Assembly: GCF_051668705.1 (NCBI RefSeq)
Contig: NZ_CP196351.1
Location: 1,116,001 to 1,180,000 of the forward strand
Direction: 5' to 3'
Origin: Alterisphingorhabdus sp051668705
Lineage (GTDB): Bacteria > Pseudomonadota > Alphaproteobacteria > Sphingomonadales > Sphingomonadaceae
DNA: 64,000 nt
The notes beneath the pieces were generated by a model that saw only the letters and a list, made by a program, of their open reading frames with translations, did no database searches and was not told where the DNA came from. Both the position numbers and the translations under genes were made by a program. Positions 1-7,313 of this stretch are shown in pieces. How positions within the stretch are numbered: position 1 is the stretch's first letter; each line of letters begins with the position of its first letter.

Positions 1-182
1 TGGGTGAGGTTGATGTCACGGGCATCGCGCCCATGGCCTCTGTGATTCCTAGCAAGACCTTGCTGCGTGAGGATGTGATCAATGCCGACCCGCAAACCGG
101 CGGCAATGTTCGTGATAAGGTGCTGGCCAATGCGCCTGTAGCTGAACATGGCTTTTTTGCCGTTCCGAAAGTGATTGAATAA
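1..182 (+). CDS. gatC: Aspartyl/glutamyl-tRNA amidotransferase subunit C (3' end)
   Basis: This is the C-terminal part of GatC; the start lies before the window. Reading from base 3 gives about 59 residues with MASVIPSKTLLREDVI and ending FFAVPKVIE, the usual GatC tail pattern (LREDxx ... FxVPKVIE). GatC is the small scaffold that wraps GatA and GatB in the GatCAB complex, which converts Glu-tRNA(Gln) or Asp-tRNA(Asn) to the correct amidated form. Its TAA stop shares one base with the gatA ATG, so the two are translationally coupled. Identification is strong from the tail sequence and the gene order. Confidence 0.93.
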   Translation, partial: GEVDVTGIAPMASVIPSKTLLREDVINADPQTGGNVRDKVLANAPVAEHGFFAVPKVIE

Positions 183-1678
183 TGAGTGATCTGACTGATC
201 TTGGCATCAAGCAAATTCGCGATGGCGTGCGCAGCGGTGAATTTTCCGCGCGTGAAGTGGCTGAGGCACATATTGATAAGGTCGCGGCCGCCAAACCGCT
301 TAACGCGTTCCTGATCGAAACACCTGACCATGCTCTGGCAGCCGCGGAATCTGCGGATAAGGCCAAAGCGGCTGGCGATGATCTGGCCCCACTGGCGGGT
401 GTGCCGATTGGCATGAAAGACCTGTTCTGTACGCAAGGCGTGATGGCGCGTTCATGCAGTCAGATTTTGGAAGGCTTTACCCCGCAATATGAATCCACTG
501 TATCGGACAAATTATTTGCTGCTGGTGCCGGAATGTTGGGCAAGCTGAATATGGACCAGTTCGCCATGGGCTCTTCAAATGAGACCAGCGCTTATGGCAA
601 TGTGGTTAGCCCGTGGCGCCGAAGTGACGCCAATGGGAACAAAGCCAATACCGATATGTCGCCTGGCGGTTCATCCGGCGGGTCGTCTTCAGCGGTTGCT
701 GCGCGGCTGTGCCCCGGAGCGACCGGCACAGATACGGGCGGCTCTATCCGTCAACCAGCGGCCTTTACCGGTATCAGTGGAATCAAGCCAACTTATGGCC
801 GCTGCTCGCGCTGGGGTATTATTGCCTTTTCCAGCTCGCTTGATCAGGCCGGTTCAATGGCGCGTGATGTGACGGATTGTGCAATCATGCTGGAGGCGAT
901 GGCAGGTTATGACCCCAAAGACGCAACCTCTCTCGACGCGCCAGTGCCCAATTGGGAAGCTGCACTGAGCGGTGACCTAAAAGGCAAACGCGTTGGCATT
1001 CCCAAAGAATATCGCATTGATGGCACGTCTGAAGAAATTAACGCACTATGGGATCAGGGCGCACAATGGCTGCGTGATGCAGGTGCCGAAGTGGTGGAGG
1101 TATCGCTGCCGCATACGCAATATGCGCTGCCAGCCTATTATATCATCGCGCCGGCAGAGGCATCGTCCAATCTAGCCCGTTATGACGGCGTGCGCTATGG
1201 CGCGCGTGAATTGCCGGAGGGGGCAGGGCTGCAAGATATGTACGCCGCGACCCGCGCTGCCGGCTTTGGGGATGAGGTGAAACGCCGAATCATGATCGGC
1301 ACGTACGTGCTGTCCGCTGGCTTTTATGATGCCTATTACACACAGGCGCAAAAGGTCCGCGCACTGATCGCGCGCGATTTTGACCGTGTGTGGGAGCATT
1401 GCGATGTCATTCTGACCCCGACCGCGCCCAGCGCATCATTCGGTTTGGGTGAGAAAACGGACGATCCGCTGTCCATGTATCTGAACGATGTGTTTGCAGT
1501 GCCTGCATCTCTTGCCGGTCTGCCTGCCATGTCTGTACCCGGCGGTCTGAGCAGCGAAGGCTTGCCGCTTGGTCTGCAAATTGTTGGCAAAGCAATGGAT
1601 GAGCAGGGCGTGCTGAACGCTGGTCTGGCGATAGAACAACGCGCAGGCTTCACAGCGCGTCCGGAGCAGTGGTGGTGA
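182..1678 (+). CDS. gatA: Aspartyl/glutamyl-tRNA amidotransferase subunit A
   Basis: GatA (498 residues, normal for the family) is the amidase subunit that releases ammonia from glutamine for transamidation of mischarged tRNA. The amidase signature is clear: the Lys of GVPIGMKDLF (about residue 79), the glycine/serine-rich stretch SPGGSSGGSSSAVAA near residue 160, and TDTGGSIRQPAAFTG with the nucleophilic Ser near 178. The C-terminus, ending RPEQWW, is intact. The start shares a base with the gatC stop. The 3' end overlaps the GTG start of a GIY-YIG gene by 10 bases, so this operon is gatC-gatA-(GIY-YIG)-gatB. All catalytic residues are present and the enzyme is expected to be active. Confidence 0.97.
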   Translation: MSDLTDLGIKQIRDGVRSGEFSAREVAEAHIDKVAAAKPLNAFLIETPDHALAAAESADKAKAAGDDLAPLAGVPIGMKDLFCTQGVMARSCSQILEGFTPQYESTVSDKLFAAGAGMLGKLNMDQFAMGSSNETSAYGNVVSPWRRSDANGNKANTDMSPGGSSGGSSSAVAARLCPGATGTDTGGSIRQPAAFTGISGIKPTYGRCSRWGIIAFSSSLDQAGSMARDVTDCAIMLEAMAGYDPKDATSLDAPVPNWEAALSGDLKGKRVGIPKEYRIDGTSEEINALWDQGAQWLRDAGAEVVEVSLPHTQYALPAYYIIAPAEASSNLARYDGVRYGARELPEGAGLQDMYAATRAAGFGDEVKRRIMIGTYVLSAGFYDAYYTQAQKVRALIARDFDRVWEHCDVILTPTAPSASFGLGEKTDDPLSMYLNDVFAVPASLAGLPAMSVPGGLSSEGLPLGLQIVGKAMDEQGVLNAGLAIEQRAGFTARPEQWW

Positions 1679-2157
1679 AAACGATACATTTTGCAAGATA
1701 TGAATTCAAACATATCTGCAAAATAGAAGTCTGCCGCAATGATCAAGGTGAAATTTTAGAGCATTTTCCTCAGTCAAGATATTCCAAGGCAGCCACAACT
1801 CAACTGCATAAATATGGTAGTGGACCGTTTGTAAAATTCACAATCCCCAAAAGTTTAAATAAGTCTGGTGTTTATATTATTACGGTAAGTAATCAGGAAA
1901 AAACAGTAAATAATAAGGAAAAATATGTTGGAGAAACAAAGGATCTCACAAAACGATATAATTCAGGTTATGGAAATATTTCGCCAAGAAATTGCTTTAA
2001 AGGCGGGCAAGAGACCAACTGTCGTCTTAACTTCAACATATATAATGAAATAAAAAAAGGAAATCAGGTTGATCTTTGGTTTTTTGAGACCTTTGATTTC
2101 AAAACTATTGAAATTGAATTGAGAGCAAAGAAGAAACCCGAATGGAACAGAGTATGA
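1669..2157 (+). CDS. GIY-YIG nuclease-family protein inserted in the gat operon
   Basis: A 162-residue single-domain protein. Residues about 66-162 show the GIY-YIG pattern: GVYIITV, then KYVGETKDLTKRY (second Tyr and the conserved Arg), a GGQETNCRLN block, and a C-terminal EIELRAKKKPEWNRV carrying the Glu and Asn that usually complete the active site. GIY-YIG proteins cut DNA in repair, restriction and homing; this one has no visible specificity domain beyond a ~60-residue N-terminal extension. No in-frame ATG lies near the 5' end, so the start is one of three consecutive GTG codons overlapping the gatA stop. Its TGA overlaps the gatB ATG. The gene is strikingly A/T-rich (20 G/C of 60 bases at 1801-1860), unlike both neighbours, which points to horizontal acquisition. 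The natural substrate is unknown. Confidence 0.8.
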   Translation: MVVKTIHFARYEFKHICKIEVCRNDQGEILEHFPQSRYSKAATTQLHKYGSGPFVKFTIPKSLNKSGVYIITVSNQEKTVNNKEKYVGETKDLTKRYNSGYGNISPRNCFKGGQETNCRLNFNIYNEIKKGNQVDLWFFETFDFKTIEIELRAKKKPEWNRV

Positions 2158-3650
2158 GCGAATACAGAATCCAGGGCGCAACGGGTGAGTGGGAGGTCAT
2201 TATCGGCCTTGAGGTCCATGCCCAGATTACGACACAGTCAAAGCTCTTTTCTGGCGCGGCGACGGAATTTGGCGCAGAGCCTAACACACAGGTTTCGCTT
2301 GTCGATGCCGCAATGCCCGGCATGCTGCCCGTGCCCAACCGTGAGTGTATCCGTCAGGCCGTTCGCACCGGCATGGCCATCAATGCGGAGATTCACAAAT
2401 GGTCGCGCTTTGATCGCAAAAACTATTTTTATGCCGATTTGCCGCAAGGCTATCAAATCAGCCAGCTTTACCACCCGATAGTGGGTGAGGGGCAGATTGA
2501 GGTTTCGCTCGATGAGAAGAAGCCCGATGCACCGGGCAAGACGATCGGCATTGAGCGTATTCATGTTGAGCAAGATGCGGGTAAGCTGATGCATGACCAG
2601 CACCCGACCATGTCTTATGTCGATCTAAACCGCTCTGGCGTAGCGCTGATGGAAATCGTCTCGCGTCCAGATATGCGCAGCCCGTTGGAAGCAGCCGCCT
2701 ATGTGCGCAAATTGCGCTCTATCTTGCGTTATGTCGGTTCTTGTGATGGCAATATGGAGCAAGGTTCCATGCGCGCCGATGTCAATGTCTCCGTGCGCAA
2801 GCCGGGTGGAGAGCTGGGCACGCGCACAGAGACCAAGAATGTGAACTCCATGCGTTTTATCGCGCAAGTGATAGAATATGAGGCGCAGCGTCAGGTTGAT
2901 GTGATTGAAGGCGGCGGCGCAATTGTTCAGGAAACACGCCTGTTTGACCCGGATAAGGGTGAGACACGTTCTATGCGCTCAAAAGAAGATGCGCATGATT
3001 ATCGCTACTTCCCTGACCCTGATTTGCTGCCCGTTGAGCTGGATGAAGCGTTTTTGGAAGAATGCCGCCAATCGCTGCCCGAACTGCCCGACGCCAAACG
3101 CGCGCGTTATGAAGGTGAACTCGGTCTAACCGCTTATAATGCGGCTGTTTTGACCGCCGAAGTCGATACCGCGCAGCGTTTTGAAGCATTGTTGGTGTCA
3201 ACCGCCACGGCCATTGGCAAGCCGGAAGCGAAAATCGCTACCCAAGCGGCCAATTGGATTTTGTCAGTCGCACCGGGCGTCATCAAATCCTTGGGCGAGG
3301 ATGCGAATTTGGAACATAATAGCCCGGCCGCAAATGCCGCCATATTAGCCATGGTTGATAAGGGCAGCGTTTCAGGCAGTCAGGCCAAGCAGGTTTATGA
3401 AATCCTGCTAAAAACGGGCCGTGAGCCAAGCGAAATTGCCGAAACAGAAGGCTTGCAACAAACCTCCGATACTGGAGCGATTGAAGCGGTTATTGCAGAT
3501 ATACTCGCCAATAATGAAGACAAGGTCGCGCAATATAAAGGCGGTAAAGACAAGCTGTTCGGCTTTTTCGTCGGCCAGACAATGAAGGCAATGCAAGGCA
3601 AAGCCAATCCGCAGATTGTGAACGAGTTATTGAAGAAAGTTTTGGGCTAA
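2154..3650 (+). CDS. gatB: Aspartyl/glutamyl-tRNA amidotransferase subunit B
   Basis: GatB binds the mischarged tRNA and activates its side chain by phosphorylation before amide transfer. The protein has the GatB opening WEVIIGLEVHAQI, the FDRKNYFYADLPQGYQISQ motif, TETKNVNSM, and the C-terminal YqeY-like tail ending NPQIVNELLKKVLG, which contacts tRNA. I chose the ATG at 2154, giving 498 residues that begin MSEYRIQGATG, because it overlaps the upstream TGA (ATGA) and matches the common family start. An in-frame ATG at 2142 would add MEQS. Despite the foreign gene in front of it, GatB is complete. Confidence 0.96.
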   Translation: MSEYRIQGATGEWEVIIGLEVHAQITTQSKLFSGAATEFGAEPNTQVSLVDAAMPGMLPVPNRECIRQAVRTGMAINAEIHKWSRFDRKNYFYADLPQGYQISQLYHPIVGEGQIEVSLDEKKPDAPGKTIGIERIHVEQDAGKLMHDQHPTMSYVDLNRSGVALMEIVSRPDMRSPLEAAAYVRKLRSILRYVGSCDGNMEQGSMRADVNVSVRKPGGELGTRTETKNVNSMRFIAQVIEYEAQRQVDVIEGGGAIVQETRLFDPDKGETRSMRSKEDAHDYRYFPDPDLLPVELDEAFLEECRQSLPELPDAKRARYEGELGLTAYNAAVLTAEVDTAQRFEALLVSTATAIGKPEAKIATQAANWILSVAPGVIKSLGEDANLEHNSPAANAAILAMVDKGSVSGSQAKQVYEILLKTGREPSEIAETEGLQQTSDTGAIEAVIADILANNEDKVAQYKGGKDKLFGFFVGQTMKAMQGKANPQIVNELLKKVLG

Positions 3651-3700
3651 ACTCTTTTGTTTGCTACATTTCGGCAGATTTTGGTACTTTATAGAGTTTT

Positions 3701-3755
3701 TGTGAGGCCTAGAAAATATGGAGTGACTACCTCTCTATATATTCTAGGCCTCACA
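3701..3755. terminator. Long inverted repeat downstream of gatB
   Basis: Two perfect 14-base arms (3701-3714 and 3742-3755, core GAGGCCTAG) flank a 27-base A/T-rich spacer. It lies 50 bases after the gatB stop and is the only strong structure before tRNA-Leu, so it probably ends the gat transcript. No long T-run follows the right arm, so termination is not certain. It could also be a small repeat element or a protein-binding site. Confidence 0.45.
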
Positions 3756-3907
3756 TTTGAAGTTACGCGAGCATAAGCCCGCAGCGCATATAATTTGCTT
3801 TTTTTCTTTTAAAGATAAGATAACAGCAAAACCTACAAGATAACGACTCTCCCCTCTTGCCCTTTTGGTGCGGACTGTATAGACGCACGCGCTTGACCGA
3901 CATGTAT

Positions 3908-3992
3908 GCGGGCGTGGCGGAATTGGTAGACGCGCCAGATTTAGGTTCTGGTATCGAAAGGTGTGGGGGTTCGAGTCCCTTCGCCCGCACCA
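3908..3992 (+). tRNA. tRNA-Leu (anticodon UAG)
   Basis: The 85-base cloverleaf has acceptor arms GCGGGCG (3908-3914) and CGCCCGC (3982-3988), discriminator A and an encoded CCA. The anticodon stem CCAGA/TCTGG encloses the loop TTTAGGT, giving anticodon TAG and therefore decoding CUA/CUN leucine codons. The D-arm GGCGGAATTGGTAGACGC, the long variable arm and the T-arm GGGTTCGAGTCCC are typical of class II tRNA-Leu. Confidence 0.97.
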
Positions 3993-4004
3993 TCTCAAAA
4001 TCTT

Positions 4005-4038
4005 TGGTGGAATGTATGAGGTCTCATACATTCCGCCA
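4005..4038 (+). terminator. Strong hairpin after tRNA-Leu
   Basis: Arms of 16 bases (4005-4020 and 4023-4038) pair along GGAATGTATGAG/CTCATACATTCC with one G-T wobble and almost no loop. It begins 12 bases after the tRNA CCA and ends 24 bases before the trigger factor ATG. No T-run follows, so it may be a 3' processing or transcript-end structure, or a 5' leader structure of tig. Confidence 0.5.
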
Positions 4039-4061
4039 GAGAAGAGCATAAAGAGAGAATA

Positions 4062-5588
4062 ATGCAGATTGTTGAAACCCTGAACGAAGGCCTGAAACGC
4101 GGCTACACCATCACAATATCTGCGGGCGACATTGATGCCCGTGTGGATGCAGAGGTCAAGAAACTTGCACCACAAGTTAAGATGCCAGGCTTCCGCCCCG
4201 GCAAGGTGCCGGCCAATCTGATTCGCAAAATGCATGGTGAATCATTGTCACAAGATGCACTGAGCGCGGCTGTTCGCGAAAGCGTTGATCAAACCATTGC
4301 AGACAATAAATTGCGCCCTGCCATTCAACCTTCGGTTAACCTTGAAGATGGTTATGAGACTGGCAAAGACGCGGTTGTTAATATCGCTCTTGAAGTGTTG
4401 CCCGAAATTCCGGTGCCCAATATTGACGAATTGACACTTGAGCGTTTGAGCGTTGATCCGGGTGAAGAAGCAATCAATGATGCCATTGCGCGTCTGGCGG
4501 AAAGTCAGCAAAGCTATGAGGCTGGCGCTAAGACATATAAAGCCAAAAGCGGCGATCAGGTCATTATCGACTTTGAAGGCAAGGTTGATGGCGTACCTTT
4601 TGAAGGTGGCAAAGGTGAAGCCATGGCCGTTGTTATCGGCTCTGGTCAACTTATACCAGGTTTCGAAGACCAGCTGATTGGCGTCAAAGCCAATGATGAG
4701 AAGGTTTTGAACGTAACTTTCCCTGCCGATTATAATGCTGAAAATCTGGCCGGTAAGGATGCAACTTTTGATATTGTTGTAGGCGAAGTCAAAAAGCCTG
4801 TTGCAACCAAGATTGATGACGATTTTGCCAAAGGCCTTGGTCTTGAAGGCATTGATAAGCTGAAAGAACTCATGAGCGGCCAGATTGAGCAAGAGCTGAA
4901 TGGCCTGACGCGTACGCATATGAAGCGCAAATTGCTTGATCAACTTGCCGTCAATCACGATTTTGATGTTCCGCCGACAATGGTGGAAGCAGAATTTGAC
5001 CAGATCTGGCAACAGCTTGAAGCGGAAGCCGCTAAGGATGAAAATCCTGAAGATGCGAAAGCTGAGATGGAGAAAGACAAAGACGAATATCGTGATATTG
5101 CGGTTCGCCGTGTACGTCTTGGCCTATTGCTGTCTGAAATCGGTCAAGCGAATGGCGTCGAAGTCAGTCAGCAAGAAATGCAAATGTTGGTTAGCCAGGC
5201 GGCTCAGCAATATCGTCCAGAAGACCGTGAGAAATTTGTCGAATATATTCAGCGTGAGCCAATGGCCGCGGCGCAGCTGCGTGCGCCAATGTATGAAGAC
5301 AAAGTGGTCGATTTCTTGTTTGAGAAAGCGGAAATTTCAGAACGCAAAGTAACGCGTGAAGAGCTGGAAGCGGCCATTGAGGCGGAAGAAGACGCTGAAG
5401 CTGAAGCCAAACCAGCAAAAAAGAAAGCGGCTGCTAAAAAACCAGCAGCAAAAAAAGCGCCAGCCAAAAAAGCTCCGGCCAAAAAGGCACCAGCTAAGAA
5501 AGCTGATGCAGAGCCAGCAGCGAAAAAACCTGCTGCTAAAAAGGCACCAGCGAAAAAGGCTCCTGCAAAAAAAGCTGATACGAAATAA
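4062..5588 (+). CDS. tig: Trigger factor, ribosome-associated chaperone with a Lys/Ala-rich tail
   Basis: Trigger factor docks at the ribosome exit tunnel and shields nascent chains. The N-terminal domain carries the ribosome-binding signature MPGFRPGKVPANLIRKMHG (about residues 41-59). The central PPIase (FKBP-like) domain spans about 150-245 (GDQVIIDFEGKVDG, IPGFEDQLIG), and the C-terminal chaperone arms run to about residue 440. Residues 450-508 form an extra tail made almost only of Lys, Ala and Pro, with repeats such as AAKKAPAKKAPAKK, absent from the well-studied enterobacterial protein. The start is the ATG after AGAGAATA. The gene leads a tig/clpP/clpX neighbourhood, the usual bacterial order, but a minus-strand clpP paralogue lies between. 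Confidence 0.96.
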   Translation: MQIVETLNEGLKRGYTITISAGDIDARVDAEVKKLAPQVKMPGFRPGKVPANLIRKMHGESLSQDALSAAVRESVDQTIADNKLRPAIQPSVNLEDGYETGKDAVVNIALEVLPEIPVPNIDELTLERLSVDPGEEAINDAIARLAESQQSYEAGAKTYKAKSGDQVIIDFEGKVDGVPFEGGKGEAMAVVIGSGQLIPGFEDQLIGVKANDEKVLNVTFPADYNAENLAGKDATFDIVVGEVKKPVATKIDDDFAKGLGLEGIDKLKELMSGQIEQELNGLTRTHMKRKLLDQLAVNHDFDVPPTMVEAEFDQIWQQLEAEAAKDENPEDAKAEMEKDKDEYRDIAVRRVRLGLLLSEIGQANGVEVSQQEMQMLVSQAAQQYRPEDREKFVEYIQREPMAAAQLRAPMYEDKVVDFLFEKAEISERKVTREELEAAIEAEEDAEAEAKPAKKKAAAKKPAAKKAPAKKAPAKKAPAKKADAEPAAKKPAAKKAPAKKAPAKKADTK

Positions 5589-5631
5589 TCTGCCTTTTTT
5601 GTTTGTAATATTGTATCGATGTAAGGCAGAT
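5588..5631. terminator. Inverted repeat between convergent tig and clpP paralogue
   Basis: Nine-base arms ATCTGCCTT (5588-5596) and AAGGCAGAT (5623-5631) enclose a 26-base A/T-rich spacer in the 46-base gap between two converging genes. It could work as a bidirectional terminator. The T-run lies inside the loop rather than after the stem, so the call is weak. Confidence 0.3.
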
Positions 5632-5634
5632 ATA

Positions 5635-6252
5635 TCAGACTTTAACCTCTGCGGCGGTGCTGATGACATTGCCAAGAATGCCATATTCCTTGGCTTCTTC
5701 GGTAGACATCCAATAATCCCTATCAATATCTTTTAATACGCGTTCCAGCGACTGGCCGGTGGCATCAGCAATTTTCTGCGCGATGCGTGTGCGCATTTTT
5801 ACGATCTCTTCGGCCTGAATGGCGATATCGGAGGCTTTGCCGCCTGCACCGCCAGAGGGCTGGTGGATCAGGAACCGGGTATTGGGCAGGCAGAAGCGAC
5901 GTTCCGCCGGGACCGAGAGGAAAATATGCGTTGCGATGCTGGCCACCCAGCCAGTGCCGATGACAGCGACGGGTGAAGAGATGAAGCGGATGAGATCGTG
6001 AATAGTATCCCCTGATTCGACATGCCCGCCGGGCGAATTTACAATTAGTCTGATAGGATCATTGTTCATATGATCGAGATAGAGCAATTGCGCCGAAACA
6101 CGCTCTGCGAGTTTTTGATCGACGCCGCCAAAAATCATCACTGTTCGTGTCTCGAGGAATTTGGTCATCATCGCGCCGGGCAGGGCGGTATCTTTTTCCT
6201 CTTCGCCATCATTGCGAATGGGAGGCAGGCCGGAAGAAGCGAATTGAGACAT
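5635..6252 (-). CDS. ClpP-like serine protease subunit (second ClpP paralogue)
   Basis: A 205-residue ClpP-family protein transcribed away from the canonical clpP. The family hallmarks are present: INSPGG-like VNSPGGHVESG, RFCLPNTRFLIHQPSGG with candidate His130, and a C-terminal DRDYWMSTEEAKEYGI with candidate Asp179. The nucleophile region reads GTGWVASIATHIF. The Ser (105) is kept, but the usual GQAASMG context is altered (QA to WV, MG to IA), which may change oxyanion-hole geometry. It may form mixed rings with the main ClpP or a separate peptidase, as in other bacteria with two ClpPs. The divergent arrangement with clpP (235-base shared upstream region) suggests coordinated or opposing regulation. 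Catalytic competence cannot be decided from sequence alone. Confidence 0.85.
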   Translation of the reverse strand: MSQFASSGLPPIRNDGEEEKDTALPGAMMTKFLETRTVMIFGGVDQKLAERVSAQLLYLDHMNNDPIRLIVNSPGGHVESGDTIHDLIRFISSPVAVIGTGWVASIATHIFLSVPAERRFCLPNTRFLIHQPSGGAGGKASDIAIQAEEIVKMRTRIAQKIADATGQSLERVLKDIDRDYWMSTEEAKEYGILGNVISTAAEVKV

Positions 6253-6430
6253 GGAAAACCTTTCCTAAATGGATATTGGCGGCTAATCGCCAAATGACAT
6301 AATGCCAAGTAAGCCATGCAAATATGTTTCGCAATGGGGCGAAGCGTCGTCAGAAAGATTAACACGTCAAAAAAACCGCATAAATTTGCAATTCATTGCG
6401 ATGCAGGCGGGTAGTTGTGTCTAGCAGGGG

Positions 6431-6459
6431 TTGATACTGAAAGCCTAAGCCTAGATATA
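6431..6459 (+). promoter_or_regulatory. Candidate promoter for clpP
   Basis: TTGATA (6431-6436) and GATATA (6454-6459) are separated by 17 bases, and the clpP ATG lies 28 bases further on. The -35 match is good and the -10 match moderate. A heat-shock (RpoH) promoter in the same place is also possible because clpP is a typical RpoH target in proteobacteria. The assignment is by inspection only. Confidence 0.35.
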
Positions 6460-6487
6460 AGAGCAAGACGATATAGAAGGATAATTC

Positions 6488-7129
6488 ATGAACCCGTTTG
6501 AGAAGCCTGATTTTGATCCGATTCAGGATGCGCTGGTACCCATCGTTATTGAACAGTCAAATCGCGGCGAGCGTAGTTTCGACATTTTCTCGCGTTTGCT
6601 GCGCGAGCGTATTGTTTTTGTCACCGGCCCGGTGGAAGACAATATGGCATCGCTGATTGTTGCGCAGCTATTGTTCTTGGAATCGGAAAATCCGAAAAAA
6701 GACATTTCCATGTATATTAATTCGCCCGGCGGCGTTGTGACTGCTGGCATGGCAATCCATGATACCATGCAATATATCCGTCCGCGTGTGGGTACGGTGT
6801 GTATAGGTCAGGCCGCATCCATGGGCAGTTTCCTGCTCGCTGCCGGTGAGCCGGGTATGCGTATGGCGACCAGCAACGCACGGATCATGGTGCACCAACC
6901 CTCAGGCGGCGCACGCGGCATGGCATCAGACATTGAGATTCAAGCGAAAGAGATTTTGCGTATCCGTCGCCGGATGAATGATCTTTATGCCAAATATACA
7001 GGCAAGCCATTGCCCGATATTGAAGAAGCGATGGACCGTGATACGTTTCTTGAAGCTGACGAAGCAAAGGCCTTTGGGTTGATCGATCAGGTCTTTGATA
7101 AACGGCCGACCCCAGCTGGAGACGATTAA
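6488..7129 (+). CDS. clpP: ATP-dependent Clp protease proteolytic subunit
   Basis: The canonical ClpP (213 residues) forms the tetradecameric peptidase chamber that degrades proteins unfolded by ClpX. The catalytic triad is visible: Ser111 in IGQAASMGSFLL, His136 in IMVHQPSGG, and Asp185 in DRDTFLEADEAKAFG. The N-terminal segment VIEQSNRGERSFDIFSRLL is the usual propeptide/axial loop region. The gene lies 184 bases upstream of clpX on the same strand and is divergent from a second clpP-like gene. The start follows GAAGGATAATTC. Confidence 0.97.
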   Translation: MNPFEKPDFDPIQDALVPIVIEQSNRGERSFDIFSRLLRERIVFVTGPVEDNMASLIVAQLLFLESENPKKDISMYINSPGGVVTAGMAIHDTMQYIRPRVGTVCIGQAASMGSFLLAAGEPGMRMATSNARIMVHQPSGGARGMASDIEIQAKEILRIRRRMNDLYAKYTGKPLPDIEEAMDRDTFLEADEAKAFGLIDQVFDKRPTPAGDD

Positions 7130-7240
7130 GGTTGATATGGCGAGAACTGCATATGGTTTTCGTCACGTCATGTTAATTTCTCGAGGCTAAAGCTGACGGT
7201 GAAAAAAGATCGTGATTGTTCGGCAATTGCGGCATCGATG

Positions 7241-7255
7241 TTGCATTCGATGCAA
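7241..7255. promoter_or_regulatory. Palindrome upstream of clpX
   Basis: TTGCAT and ATGCAA are perfect inverted half-sites around a 3-base centre, 59 bases before the clpX ATG. A partly overlapping pair GCATCGA/TCGATGC lies at 7232-7253. The symmetry and location suit a dimeric regulator, but I cannot match it to a known operator. Confidence 0.25.
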
Positions 7256-7313
7256 ACACTCTTACGATGGGATGGTTGCGGCATGAATCGCCGATAACCA
7301 AGGATCTATTATT

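Noticed and set aside
5408..5585. A CRISPR-like or minisatellite repeat at the end of tig
   Set aside because: The DNA repeats are simply codons for the Lys/Ala tail, stay in frame, and have no spacers.
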